From contig CANHGR010000004.1 in NCBI GenBank assembly GCA_947460875.1, positions 1-64,000 on the forward strand: DNA of 64,000 nucleotides. Direction: 5' to 3'. Shown here in pieces: positions 7,730-17,008 of this stretch. The notes beneath the pieces are model-generated. The model was not told where the DNA came from. It saw nothing but the letters and a program-made list of their open reading frames with translations, and did not search any database. The DNA comes from Sphingobacteriaceae bacterium. GTDB lineage: Bacteria; Bacteroidota; Bacteroidia; Sphingobacteriales; Sphingobacteriaceae. The position numbers and the translations under genes were made by a program. The stretch's first letter is position 1, and each line of letters begins with the position of its first letter.

Positions 7730-10700
7730 CTACTTAACAATCTTAGTAATTACAGTGACAGTTGACGTGCCGTTTTTCAACTTGAAATCGTCGGCATAAT
7801 CTCCAAATTTATCTGTCGAAACTGCAGGATTATCACTTCCGGAACGTATTGGACCAGCTAGTGCCGAAGCAAAGGCTGATGGCGCTTTTGAAGTACCCAC
7901 TACCTTATCGTCAACGCTCAAACTCATTGCGCCATCTAAACCTAGAGTTGCAACGATGTTATACTGTGGAGCCAATGGTTCAGTTGAGCTAATCTTGTAA
8001 GATTTACCGGCTTGGTTAACCACATAATTAACCTTACCACCTTGAACATAAATTCCAAATCCGTTATCTTTTCCACCCTGACCAATGATAAATCCTTCAA
8101 TTGGACCCGCAGCAGGAGCTGCTGCTTGTGGCTGACCACCTCCTCCTCTACCTTGCATTGGAGGTCTTACCGTCGCTCTGATCGTAAGCGCCTTTTTCGC
8201 AGCATCCAGTACTGCAGGAGGTGCTACCCTTGTGTTAGGATTTACGATCGGATTATACATATAAGCAAGAGTCTCTTCAGTTAAGCCTTTGTATATACGC
8301 TGAGGCAGACTATACTGTTGTCCTACTGCCGGCTCATTTGCCAAAATATTTCTAGGCATTGCCGCTAAATAACCAGCTTCATGCTTAACAACCGCTGCAA
8401 ATAAAGCTCTAGACAACCATTCGTCGTTTGCATTAACAGGATCAATGCTTGCAGTGTATAAAGCCCTACCAACTGCATCAGATGCAGGCATTTCTGTAAT
8501 AGCAGCAAGGACAAACATCCTTGTGTTAAGGTCCTTGTCGTTAAGTAAGCCGACTTTCTGTATTGCGTCTAAGCTTTGTTGAGTTGAAGGCAATACCTGA
8601 ACTGCTGCTTTTCTAACACCAGCCGCAGGATGTGACAATGCACTTATCGCTACTTGCATTGCTTCTGCATTAGATCCACTAAGAGCGCCTAATCCATGAA
8701 CCGTCCAAAGAGCGTGCAAAGCAGGTCCATTCAGTCCGATTTCATCTACCGACTTATCATTGATAATTTTATAAAGTTCAGGAAGTGCCGCCATGTTTTT
8801 AGTCTCAACAATTAATCGTTGAGCTGTCGTACGCCAAAACATGTTATCGCTTTTTAATGCGTTAATCAATCCGGGAAGGTCTGTTCTTGAAAGGCGTATT
8901 GGAGTATAGGGTTTAGCGTTTTTGTAAACTACACGATAGATACGTCCGCGCTCAAGATCACGCATTGGCGTAACAAATGCATTGCCCGAACCTCTTGGAA
9001 ATTGTCTTCCTTGACTAACCGCTGCACTTGGTTGCGGATTGTGCTGGATTATATAATTATACCAATCTGCTACCCATACCGCACCATCAGGTCCTACTTC
9101 AGTATGAACCGGGCCAACCCACTCATCATTACTTGCCAGCAAATTCCATCCATCTCTTTCAGTGTAACCCGCACCATTACGCTCAATTATGGCGTTATGA
9201 ACTAATTTACCTGTAGGCTCATTTACAAACGCAATTCTGTTCCAATATTCTTTAGGGAAGTTCCTTGCTGTATAAAAATGGTGCCCAGCAGCTGCTGTAT
9301 AACCACCTGCTTGATCCACCTGCCTCAAAAACGGTGTTAGTGGATGCATATCGTTGTGTGTAAAAATACGCTGAACAGGAATAACTGTAGCCGGACTATT
9401 CGAACCCGGAACGGTTTGTACAGCGCCGCGACCACCACCACCGCCACCAAAGCCACCGCCACCGGCAGGTTGAGGTGCAGCAACAAATCTAGCCGCAAGG
9501 GGCTTATTAGTAATATATTTTCCAGGCAAAGAAAAATAATCGCTGTGATCTCCGTTAGCCGTTGAAACGAAAACACTATTGTCTTCTGTCATGCCAAGTC
9601 CCCAAGTATTATTGGTCGACTTCCCTAAAAACTCCAATTGCTTTCCATCGACATTAAATCTGAAAACAGACTGTCCTTCTGTACCCGGAGCCACTCCATT
9701 GTAAGGGCCATCAATCGGACCGTTATATCCTGAATAGCCAACTACGCCCCAGATCTTATTGTCAAAGCCATATTGCAGGTTTGACGGACCCGCATGGGTG
9801 TCAGTTTTACCCCAACCAGTGATGATGTTTTCGCGAACATCAGCCTTATCATCGCCATTGGTATCTTTAAGAAACACAAAATGTGGTGCCATAGAAACAA
9901 TCACACCGCCATTAGCGAAAACCATACTGGTAGGTATATTCAGCTTATCAGCAAACACTGTAAACTTATCTGCTTTTCCATCGCCATTAGTGTCTTCGCA
10001 AATTTTAATTCTATCGTTGGACGCTCCATCAGTTTCAAGGAACGTATTCGGATAATCGACAGATTCTACCACCCAAAGCCTACCTCTTTCATCCCAAGCA
10101 ATTGCTATAGGATTAGTGATATCCGGCTCTGCTGCAAATAGTTCTAATTTAAAGTCGACAGGAACTTGTATTGCTGCCATAGACTGCTCTGGACTAAGTC
10201 CAAATTGGAATTTTGGAGGAATTGGAGTACCTCTTAAAGCAGTATAAGGAATAACTTTTGGATAATTTGGAACTTTTATTGTGTCGTCATATCTTAATGC
10301 CGGTGCCTTATAAGCCGCTACCTGCGCACCTAGCTGAGTACCTAAAGACCATAATACACCATTACCTAACATTTGAACAAAGTCAGGACGCACCCAAGTG
10401 CTATCTGTGTGACCAAAAGCAGTATAAAATACTCTTCCTCTACCTTGATTACGAGTCCATGTTTGTGCAGTACGTGCACCATTTTCAACGCGTTCTTGCA
10501 AGATCGTCTTATCAGGATTGATATTAGTTAAGCTGAAAGCGGCATCTGTAGTTGCAAAAGGAGAAATACCTTGAGTAACCATGCTAGCCGTTGACGTATT
10601 AGCCGCTGTAAAAGTAGCCTGAGTATCACCTTGTACTCTTGCTCCTACCGCTTGAACATACCAAGAAGAATTAGCAAAACTTGCTGCCGCGGTATGAAGT

Positions 10701-11113
10701 GGAATAAGTCCCTTTCCTCCTTCTACGAAATCCCTAAGCGCCTTTTCTTTTGCAGCCCCAATTGTTGGATAATCTGCATAAATTATTAACGCATCATACT
10801 TAGCTAAGTTTACGGCATTTAAATCATTTGTATCAGCCGTGTACGTAATATTGATATTCCGCTTAAATAAATCGATCGAAAGCGGCGCAGCATATTTAAT
10901 TCCATTATGGACCGTTGCTGAAGACGGATTTCCAAGAAATAGAACTTCGGCTCTTCTTGGGCTTGCTTGTTGCTGAACTTCAGCACCTGCCTTTTGTACT
11001 TCCACAATTGGCGCAGAAGTAGCAGACCTTAGGGCCGGGAGACGATCTCTCGTCGCAGCAAAGGCGAAAATCAGTGTACCGCTAAAAAGCAGTAAATAAG
11101 CTATTTTTTTCAT
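7730..11113 (-). CDS. Giant secreted ThuA / dehydrogenase-like propeller / HEAT protein, copy 2
   Basis: 1127 residues, ATG start, signal peptide at ~1-20. Domain order is as in the neighbouring copies: ThuA-like (~50-260), propeller (~300-720) with the same DTNGDGKAD and DTNGDDKAD loops and the WDERGRLWVVES block, HEAT-like repeats (~740-900), and a C-terminal beta-sandwich. Its ThuA domain is the most diverged of the three, lacking the WDESYVHS segment that both others have. It also carries a Gly-rich loop (GGGGFGGGGGGRG, ~550) and extra insertions, including a segment near 960-1010. No CxxCH motif. It sits in the middle of the tandem array with gaps of 27 and 29 bases, so it is very likely co-transcribed. 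Confidence 0.82.
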   Translation of the reverse strand: MKKIAYLLLFSGTLIFAFAATRDRLPALRSATSAPIVEVQKAGAEVQQQASPRRAEVLFLGNPSSATVHNGIKYAAPLSIDLFKRNINITYTADTNDLNAVNLAKYDALIIYADYPTIGAAKEKALRDFVEGGKGLIPLHTAAASFANSSWYVQAVGARVQGDTQATFTAANTSTASMVTQGISPFATTDAAFSLTNINPDKTILQERVENGARTAQTWTRNQGRGRVFYTAFGHTDSTWVRPDFVQMLGNGVLWSLGTQLGAQVAAYKAPALRYDDTIKVPNYPKVIPYTALRGTPIPPKFQFGLSPEQSMAAIQVPVDFKLELFAAEPDITNPIAIAWDERGRLWVVESVDYPNTFLETDGASNDRIKICEDTNGDGKADKFTVFADKLNIPTSMVFANGGVIVSMAPHFVFLKDTNGDDKADVRENIITGWGKTDTHAGPSNLQYGFDNKIWGVVGYSGYNGPIDGPYNGVAPGTEGQSVFRFNVDGKQLEFLGKSTNNTWGLGMTEDNSVFVSTANGDHSDYFSLPGKYITNKPLAARFVAAPQPAGGGGFGGGGGGRGAVQTVPGSNSPATVIPVQRIFTHNDMHPLTPFLRQVDQAGGYTAAAGHHFYTARNFPKEYWNRIAFVNEPTGKLVHNAIIERNGAGYTERDGWNLLASNDEWVGPVHTEVGPDGAVWVADWYNYIIQHNPQPSAAVSQGRQFPRGSGNAFVTPMRDLERGRIYRVVYKNAKPYTPIRLSRTDLPGLINALKSDNMFWRTTAQRLIVETKNMAALPELYKIINDKSVDEIGLNGPALHALWTVHGLGALSGSNAEAMQVAISALSHPAAGVRKAAVQVLPSTQQSLDAIQKVGLLNDKDLNTRMFVLAAITEMPASDAVGRALYTASIDPVNANDEWLSRALFAAVVKHEAGYLAAMPRNILANEPAVGQQYSLPQRIYKGLTEETLAYMYNPIVNPNTRVAPPAVLDAAKKALTIRATVRPPMQGRGGGGQPQAAAPAAGPIEGFIIGQGGKDNGFGIYVQGGKVNYVVNQAGKSYKISSTEPLAPQYNIVATLGLDGAMSLSVDDKVVGTSKAPSAFASALAGPIRSGSDNPAVSTDKFGDYADDFKLKNGTSTVTVITKIVK

Positions 11114-11140
11114 TTCTATTATAGTGTTATTGTTAGTTTA

Positions 11141-14100
11141 CTAATTGATTGGTTTATTTACTTGTAACGATACCGAAGTATTAGCCCCTGTATAAATAAA
11201 TAAGCCAGGGTAAGTGCCAAATTTCTCTGCCGCAGTTGGCGTTCGTGATGCACGTAAGTATGCCTCAGGAGTATCGCGACCTGCGCGAACATCTAAAAGC
11301 AAAGGCTTAGTGAAAGCAGATGGCGCTTTCCCTTTCGCAACTTGTTTACCGTTTACTTCCATGCTCATTTCACCATTAACCGCTAACTTGGCAACAAGGT
11401 CAAACTGCGCAGGCAATGTACCCGTCGATTTGGCAACATAGCTCTTTCCGTCCTGGTTTACAACCATGTTCAATTTTCCATCTTGGATAAAAACGGCGTA
11501 ACCATTGTCTTTAGCACCCTGTCCAAATACGAACCCATTTAAAGGAACCAAAGGTCCGGTAGTAGAAGATACTTGCTGGTTTGGCGCAGGAAGAGGTGTG
11601 TTTACTCTATACAAGCTTGGAACCACCGGCTGAACGCCCCCACTTCCTTTCGCTAAATTCGCTTTAATAACTATTTCTTTTCCAACCACATCCGGAGTAG
11701 CTGTTATAGGCAGCGTTCCGCCACGTGCTCCGGCTATCGGTCCGATCGGATAAGTATATGTTTGAGATAAAACCCCAAGGTAAATTCGTTGACTTAAAGT
11801 TAATTCAGTACCCGGCGCTGGTGTTGCCATTTTCGGACTAGCAGCAATAAAGCCATCTGCATGCGTGCTGGCTGCAGCAAACAATGATTTTGTCAACCAT
11901 TCGTCAGCAGCATTCTTTGGATCGAGACTCGCGGCATATAATGCCTTTCCAATTTCTACCGATGGAACTAAATTGGCAATCGCCAAAAATGCGTTCATTC
12001 TTGTATTTAAGTTCTGATCGTTCATTAATCCTAATCTTAGGATTGCATCAGATGCTTGTTGATTTGATGGCAATACTTCAAGAGCAGCTTTTCTAACGCC
12101 GGCGGCAGGATGAGATAAAGCTCTGATCGCAACTTGTAAAGCCTCAGGTTGACTACCATTTAATGCACCCAAGCCATGAAGAGTCCAAAGAGCATGAACA
12201 GCAGGGCTATTTAACCCTATTTCGTCAACCTTTTGGTTGTTCACAATAGTGTATAGACCGGATAATGCCGCAAGATTCTTGGATTCTACCAATAAACGTT
12301 GTGCATGCATACGCCAAAACATATTATCATTTTCTAACCCGGCAAGTAAACTTGCTGGATTGTCTTTCGATAAAACAACTGGAGCAGCAGGCTTCGCATT
12401 TTTATAAACTACACGGTAAATTCTTCCGCGCTCAAGATCACGCATTGGCGTAATATAAGCTGAACCCTGACCGGTTACAAATTGCTTTCCGCTACTAACT
12501 GTCGGACCCGGAGTTGGATTATGCTGAATAATAAAGTTATACCAATCTGCAACCCAAACTGCTCCATCTGGACCAACTTGTGCATGAACCGGACCAACCC
12601 ACTCATCATTGCTAGACATTAAATTCCATCCATCTACTTCCTTAAATCCGGCACCGTTAGGCACTATAATTGCATTGTGCACCAATCGTCCTGTTGGCTC
12701 ATTTACAAAGGCAATACGATTCCAATATTCTTTAGGGAAGTTACGTGCTGTATAAAAGTGATGACCAGCCGCAGCGGTAAAGCCACCCATGAAGTCCACT
12801 TGCCTCAAATTCGGAGTCATTACGTGCATATCAGAGTGACCCTGAATATTTTGTATGGGCAGAACCGAAGCAGACGCCTGACGACCCATCACTCTTGGAG
12901 CCTGACCACCGCCTTGAGGAGCACCAGGCCCTTGACTTACTCCACTTCCGGCAGGTACAATTTTAGCAGGAAGCGTTTTTGCCATGTAAATGTTCTCCAT
13001 CGAGTAGTAATCACTATGGTCTCCATTGGCAGTAGAAGAAAATATATGATTATCTTCCGTAAATCCAATTCCCCAAGTATTATTACTTTGACTAGCTACA
13101 AACTTCATGTCTGTTCCATCAGAATTCAAATTGAACATTCCACGGGTGAAAGCAAGTGTTTTGCCATCTTTAGTTGTACCGGCGTAACTTGTTCCAATCA
13201 TCCCCCATAATCTGTTGTTGAAACCGTAAGTTAAGTTGTTCGGTCCGAAGTGAGTATCGTTCTTAAACCATCCACCCATGATGTTTTCTCTCACATCGGC
13301 TTTATCGTCTCCATTTGTATCTTTCAAGAAAACAAAGTGTGGTGCCATTGTTACTACTACACCACCATTAGCAAATGCTAAACTGGTTGGAATGTTTAAT
13401 TTGTCAGCGAAGATGGTAAACTTATCAGCCTTACCGTCGCCGTTAGTGTCTTCACAAATTTTAATACGATCATTTGTTGCTCCATCTGTTTCAACGAAAG
13501 TGTTTGGATAATCTACAGATTCTATAACCCATAGACGGCCTCTTTCATCCCAAGACATGGAAATTGGATTAGTAATATCAGGCTCAGCAGCAAATAGTTT
13601 CAGTTCAAACTCTGCTGGAACCTGGATAGTCTTCATAGATTGCTCCGGACTAAGTGCGTATTGAAATTTTGGAGCCGGTACGCGTCCTTCATAATTTGGA
13701 ACAACGATGGTATCATCATAACGTAGCGTAGGAGCGCGGAAAGCAGCAACTGCCTGACTTACCCGATCGCCAATCGCCCACATCACACCATTTGTAATCA
13801 TTTTGGTGAAATCTGATTTTGTCCAAGTGCTATCATTGTGACCACCTGCAGTATAAAACACCCGACCTTTACCTTGATTACGTACCCAAGTCCATGGTTC
13901 ACGTGTTGTACCTTCTACGCGTTCCTGAAGGATCGTCATGTCCGGATTAATATTACTATGAACATAGCTTTCATCCCAAGACGCAAATTCATTGATGCCT
14001 TGCATGATCGGGTGACTAGCATTTATCGTAGTTGCTTTAAATACTCCTGTACCGTGCGACTTGAAACTTCCACCTACAGCCTGTATATACCAAGCTGAGT

Positions 14101-14536
14101 TGGTGAAACAAGCAGACGCTGCGTGCAATGGAATTAACCCCTTTCCGCCCTCTACAAAGTCTCTTAAGGCTTTTTCTTTCGAAGCAGATATTCTATTATA
14201 ATTTGCAAAAATTACTATACCATCATATTTAGCTAGATTCTCGGCGTTCAGATCGTTTGTATCAATGGTATAGGTCATATTAATACCTTTCGCAAACATC
14301 GGAATCGCTAGCCAAGGGGCGTATTTCCCTGAGTTATGATGCAACGATGCGTTACCAAGGAATAATACCTCAGCACGTCTCGACATCAGTGGCGGCGGCG
14401 GCGGCGCAACAGTCGGCGGAGCCACAACTGGGGCAGCGACAATTGGCGCTGAACTACTTCCGTTTGAACGGGATTTGTCTGAGCATGCATAAAACAATAC
14501 GCCGCTAGCTAGCAGTAAATAAAATAAATTTTTCAT
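11141..14536 (-). CDS. Giant ThuA / dehydrogenase-like propeller / HEAT lipoprotein, copy 3 (first in operon)
   Basis: The open frame reaches a TTG at 14635, but the ATG at 14536 gives a proper lipoprotein signal (hydrophobic run ending LFYAC), so 1131 residues are annotated. Unlike copies 1 and 2 it should be lipid-anchored through that Cys. A Pro/Ala linker follows, then ThuA-like (~55-260), propeller (~300-700), HEAT-like repeats and C-terminal beta-sandwich. The ThuA part matches copy 1 closely (HHNSGKYAPW, WDESYVHSN). No CxxCH haem site. It is the promoter-proximal gene of the array, transcribed divergently from the AraC-family gene, which is the natural candidate regulator. Confidence 0.82.
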   Translation of the reverse strand: MKNLFYLLLASGVLFYACSDKSRSNGSSSAPIVAAPVVAPPTVAPPPPPLMSRRAEVLFLGNASLHHNSGKYAPWLAIPMFAKGINMTYTIDTNDLNAENLAKYDGIVIFANYNRISASKEKALRDFVEGGKGLIPLHAASACFTNSAWYIQAVGGSFKSHGTGVFKATTINASHPIMQGINEFASWDESYVHSNINPDMTILQERVEGTTREPWTWVRNQGKGRVFYTAGGHNDSTWTKSDFTKMITNGVMWAIGDRVSQAVAAFRAPTLRYDDTIVVPNYEGRVPAPKFQYALSPEQSMKTIQVPAEFELKLFAAEPDITNPISMSWDERGRLWVIESVDYPNTFVETDGATNDRIKICEDTNGDGKADKFTIFADKLNIPTSLAFANGGVVVTMAPHFVFLKDTNGDDKADVRENIMGGWFKNDTHFGPNNLTYGFNNRLWGMIGTSYAGTTKDGKTLAFTRGMFNLNSDGTDMKFVASQSNNTWGIGFTEDNHIFSSTANGDHSDYYSMENIYMAKTLPAKIVPAGSGVSQGPGAPQGGGQAPRVMGRQASASVLPIQNIQGHSDMHVMTPNLRQVDFMGGFTAAAGHHFYTARNFPKEYWNRIAFVNEPTGRLVHNAIIVPNGAGFKEVDGWNLMSSNDEWVGPVHAQVGPDGAVWVADWYNFIIQHNPTPGPTVSSGKQFVTGQGSAYITPMRDLERGRIYRVVYKNAKPAAPVVLSKDNPASLLAGLENDNMFWRMHAQRLLVESKNLAALSGLYTIVNNQKVDEIGLNSPAVHALWTLHGLGALNGSQPEALQVAIRALSHPAAGVRKAALEVLPSNQQASDAILRLGLMNDQNLNTRMNAFLAIANLVPSVEIGKALYAASLDPKNAADEWLTKSLFAAASTHADGFIAASPKMATPAPGTELTLSQRIYLGVLSQTYTYPIGPIAGARGGTLPITATPDVVGKEIVIKANLAKGSGGVQPVVPSLYRVNTPLPAPNQQVSSTTGPLVPLNGFVFGQGAKDNGYAVFIQDGKLNMVVNQDGKSYVAKSTGTLPAQFDLVAKLAVNGEMSMEVNGKQVAKGKAPSAFTKPLLLDVRAGRDTPEAYLRASRTPTAAEKFGTYPGLFIYTGANTSVSLQVNKPIN

Positions 14537-14654
14537 TTTAAAATTGATATCGTTGGTTAGAAAACAATAAATTGGTCGTAAAGAATGACAATAATGAACA
14601 ATTTTTTCGAAAAAATTTTGCTTTATATTATCCAATAATGACTTTATTATATCT

Positions 14655-14662
14655 TATATTTG
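14655..14662 (+). promoter_or_regulatory. Candidate Bacteroidota -7 box upstream of the AraC-family gene
   Basis: TATATTTG fits the TAnnTTTG -7 consensus of the Bacteroidota primary sigma factor and lies 31 bases before the TTG start of the AraC gene. No convincing -33 TTTG partner is visible at the usual spacing, so support is moderate at best. Confidence 0.35.
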
Positions 14663-14693
14663 TCCTAACAAGTAACTTTTTAGATAAAATCAG

Positions 14694-15593
14694 TTGGCTT
14701 TAAAACACGTCATCCAAAAGTCGCCGATACCGGAAACAAAGGCATTTGTAACGACCAAGTTGTTTTCTGCTCATTTCGATCCGACCCTACACTTTCATTC
14801 TGAATATCAACTCTTTTTAGTTTTAAACGGCAGAGGGACGCGATTTATTGGCGATAATATAAAGCCCTTTAAAGAAGGAGATATTGTCTTTACCGGACCG
14901 GACCTTCCGCATTTATGGCGTAATGAAAGCATCTATCCTAATAAAAAAAACAAGCCTGTTGCATCAGGCATAGTAATCTATTTTAGAAAAGATTTTTTGG
15001 GAGAATCGATACATCAAAAAGAGGAACTCGAAACGATACATCATCTGTTCAAACGATCGCTTAGAGGATTAGAAGTGATCGGAAAAACAAATAAAATGAT
15101 CCGCAAAATGATGTTCGAGCTTTTAGAGATGAAAGGTATTCAAGGCATCATTCAATTGCTTAAAATATTGGATACGCTAGCGAAATCGCCTGATTGTCAT
15201 CCGATTGCACATACAGGATTCAAACCTGTAAGCAAGAAAACAGAAACCGACCGGATGAACAGAGTTTATGAATATGTGATGCAAAATTTCAGACAAAAAG
15301 TAAGCCTTGAAGAGGCTGCTGCCATAGCAAACATGACACCTACTTCGTTTAGTCGCTATTTTCGATCGCGTGTCAATAAGTCATTTTCCGATTTCTTAAA
15401 GGAAATAAGAATTGACTATGCATGCAAGCTCCTTCATGAAGAAAAAATTAATATTAACCGAATCGGCTACGAAGCAGGATTCCCTACTTTGTCAAATTTC
15501 AATAAGCAGTTTAAACGAATGACCGGAAAAACACCACTACACTATAAGAACGACTATCTTAAAGTTAAAATAGATACCTACGGCGATTTCTAA
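14694..15593 (+). CDS. AraC family transcriptional regulator
   Basis: 299 residues starting at TTG. An in-frame stop lies three codons upstream and there is no earlier ATG, so the start is well bounded. The N-terminal half is a cupin-type ligand-binding domain (HFHSEYQLFLVLNG, then GDIVFTGPDLPHLW). The C-terminal ~100 residues hold two helix-turn-helix motifs of the AraC/XylS type (LEEAAAIANMTPTSFSRYF; IGYEAGFPTLSNFNKQF) ending in TGKTPLHY. It is divergent from the ThuA-propeller operon and convergent with the GH43 gene, so it probably senses a sugar-derived signal and controls one or both. The target is inferred from position only. Confidence 0.9.
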   Translation: MALKHVIQKSPIPETKAFVTTKLFSAHFDPTLHFHSEYQLFLVLNGRGTRFIGDNIKPFKEGDIVFTGPDLPHLWRNESIYPNKKNKPVASGIVIYFRKDFLGESIHQKEELETIHHLFKRSLRGLEVIGKTNKMIRKMMFELLEMKGIQGIIQLLKILDTLAKSPDCHPIAHTGFKPVSKKTETDRMNRVYEYVMQNFRQKVSLEEAAAIANMTPTSFSRYFRSRVNKSFSDFLKEIRIDYACKLLHEEKININRIGYEAGFPTLSNFNKQFKRMTGKTPLHYKNDYLKVKIDTYGDF

Positions 15594-15608
15594 ACTCCAC
15601 CGTGAGTT

Positions 15609-16658
15609 TTACTTTTTCCTTTCTGACGGTACCGGAATATCGAGATCTGCCCTCACAGGCGTTCCAAAATTTGGGGTACCATCTTTGTTCCAAGTAAACT
15701 TCTGCGCCCTCGGCGAGCGAAAGCGACCACAGCCTTGCCCAGGTTCTGAATTTGCATGGTATAAAATCCAATCTTCTCTCCCATCCGGAGATTTGAAAAA
15801 AGAGTTATGACCAGGAGCATACACGTTATTTTCTATCGATTGTATAAATTTTGGCTCGGCACTTTTCTCCCATGCCGCCGAATCAAGCAAGTTTTTCTTG
15901 CCGGCGAAAGTTAGCAGACCTAACGCATAAGAATCTGTCCAGCAACCACTCGCAGAATAGACGATAAATAACTTGCCTTTATTCCTTAATATCTGCGGAC
16001 CTTCATTTACATCGACATGGGAAGGAATTCCTTTCAGATCTCCGTCCCTTTCCCATTTATATTTTGGACTCGATATTCTGACGCGATTACCCTCTATCGT
16101 CCAAGGATTTTTCATCTTTGCAATATAAATATCCTGCCGGCCGTTTACATCCCCCTCCCATCCAGACCAAATCATATACAACACGTTGTCATGTTCAAAA
16201 ACAGAGCCGTCAATCGCCCATTTATCCGACGGATCAGCCACCTTGCCTTTAAACTCCCAAGTACCCTCCATTGGATCTGCAGATGAATTTTCAATCACAT
16301 ACATTCTATGATTTACATTATTCCCATCATCGGCAGCAAAATACATGTACCACTTATTATTAATAAAATGAAGTTCGGGGGCCCATATTTCCTTTGAATA
16401 AGAAGTGCCTACCGGTGGTGTCCAAACAACTTGTTGAACAGCATCCTTCAGTTTAGCCAGACTAGTAGTCTTACGGATACTTAATCGAGCGCCGGACGTA
16501 TTCGTATAATAGTAATATCCATCCTTCTGAATAACCCAGGGGTCTGCGCCCGAGGGCAATAATGGGTTAGTAAAAGTCTCAATTTTATCGCTATTCTCAG
16601 GGTAGAATCCACAAAGCGATATCACGAGCACCGCTAAAAGAATAATAGATCTTTTCAT
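15609..16658 (-). CDS. GH43 family secreted glycosidase (possible exo-arabinofuranosidase type)
   Basis: 349 residues from the ATG at 16658, which begins a clean signal peptide; a longer reading from 16700 would add 14 non-signal residues. GH43 propeller residues are all visible: Asp in GADPWV (~38), Asp in WAIDGS (~150), and Glu in DVNEGPQI (~220) as the likely catalytic acid. The pattern resembles GH43 subfamily 26 exo-acting alpha-L-arabinofuranosidases, so release of arabinose from arabino-oligosaccharides is likely, but not certain. It is convergent with AraC (15 bases apart). Two terminators lie upstream (16728-16755 and 16950-16984), so it should have its own promoter rather than be read from the SusCD operon. 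Confidence 0.87.
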   Translation of the reverse strand: MKRSIILLAVLVISLCGFYPENSDKIETFTNPLLPSGADPWVIQKDGYYYYTNTSGARLSIRKTTSLAKLKDAVQQVVWTPPVGTSYSKEIWAPELHFINNKWYMYFAADDGNNVNHRMYVIENSSADPMEGTWEFKGKVADPSDKWAIDGSVFEHDNVLYMIWSGWEGDVNGRQDIYIAKMKNPWTIEGNRVRISSPKYKWERDGDLKGIPSHVDVNEGPQILRNKGKLFIVYSASGCWTDSYALGLLTFAGKKNLLDSAAWEKSAEPKFIQSIENNVYAPGHNSFFKSPDGREDWILYHANSEPGQGCGRFRSPRAQKFTWNKDGTPNFGTPVRADLDIPVPSERKK

Positions 16659-16727
16659 CTGCTTTAATTGTTTGGATCGGTAGAAATCACTACACTGCAC
16701 TAAATTAATTAAATAAGATTTGATTCT

Positions 16728-16755
16728 AAAAAAAGAGCGCCCTCACGGGCACTCT
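16728..16755 (-). terminator. Second minus-strand terminator between SusCD operon and GH43 gene
   Basis: Stem AGAG-GCCC / GGGC-CTCT (16734-16742 with 16747-16755, one mismatch, 4-base loop), followed on the minus strand by seven T (16728-16734). It lies ~70 bases upstream of the GH43 start and acts as a backup to the stronger terminator at 16950. No gene is seen between the two. Confidence 0.65.
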
Positions 16756-16949
16756 AAAAATCTTAATACTAAACTTTAAAATCTACTCTTTACACTACGC
16801 GGAAAATCAACTTGTGCAATAACAGTCTATATAAAAATCATTAACGTATACTATATTTTTTTCAATGCCGTCTAACACTTGTACGTAGTTGGCAAGCAGT
16901 ATGATTAAAACCAAATCCAACGGACTATCAACTGCCTTAAAAATCTTCC

Positions 16950-16984
16950 AAAAAAAAGAGGCTGTCTTTTTGAGACAGCCTCTT
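16950..16984 (-). terminator. Strong rho-independent terminator of the SusCD/DUF3823 operon
   Basis: Perfect 12-bp stem (16956-16967 with 16973-16984, 5-base loop) followed on the minus strand by a run of T. It sits 24 bases past the stop of the DUF3823 gene. The rest of the 350-base gap 16659-17008 contains only the second terminator and AT-rich sequence. Confidence 0.88.
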
Positions 16985-17008
16985 GAATTACCAATTACTT
17001 ACCTTAAA

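Noticed and set aside
9410..9480. GC-rich repeated GGN tract as a CRISPR-like or tandem repeat
   Set aside because: It simply encodes the Gly-rich loop of ThuA-propeller copy 2; no repeat-spacer structure.
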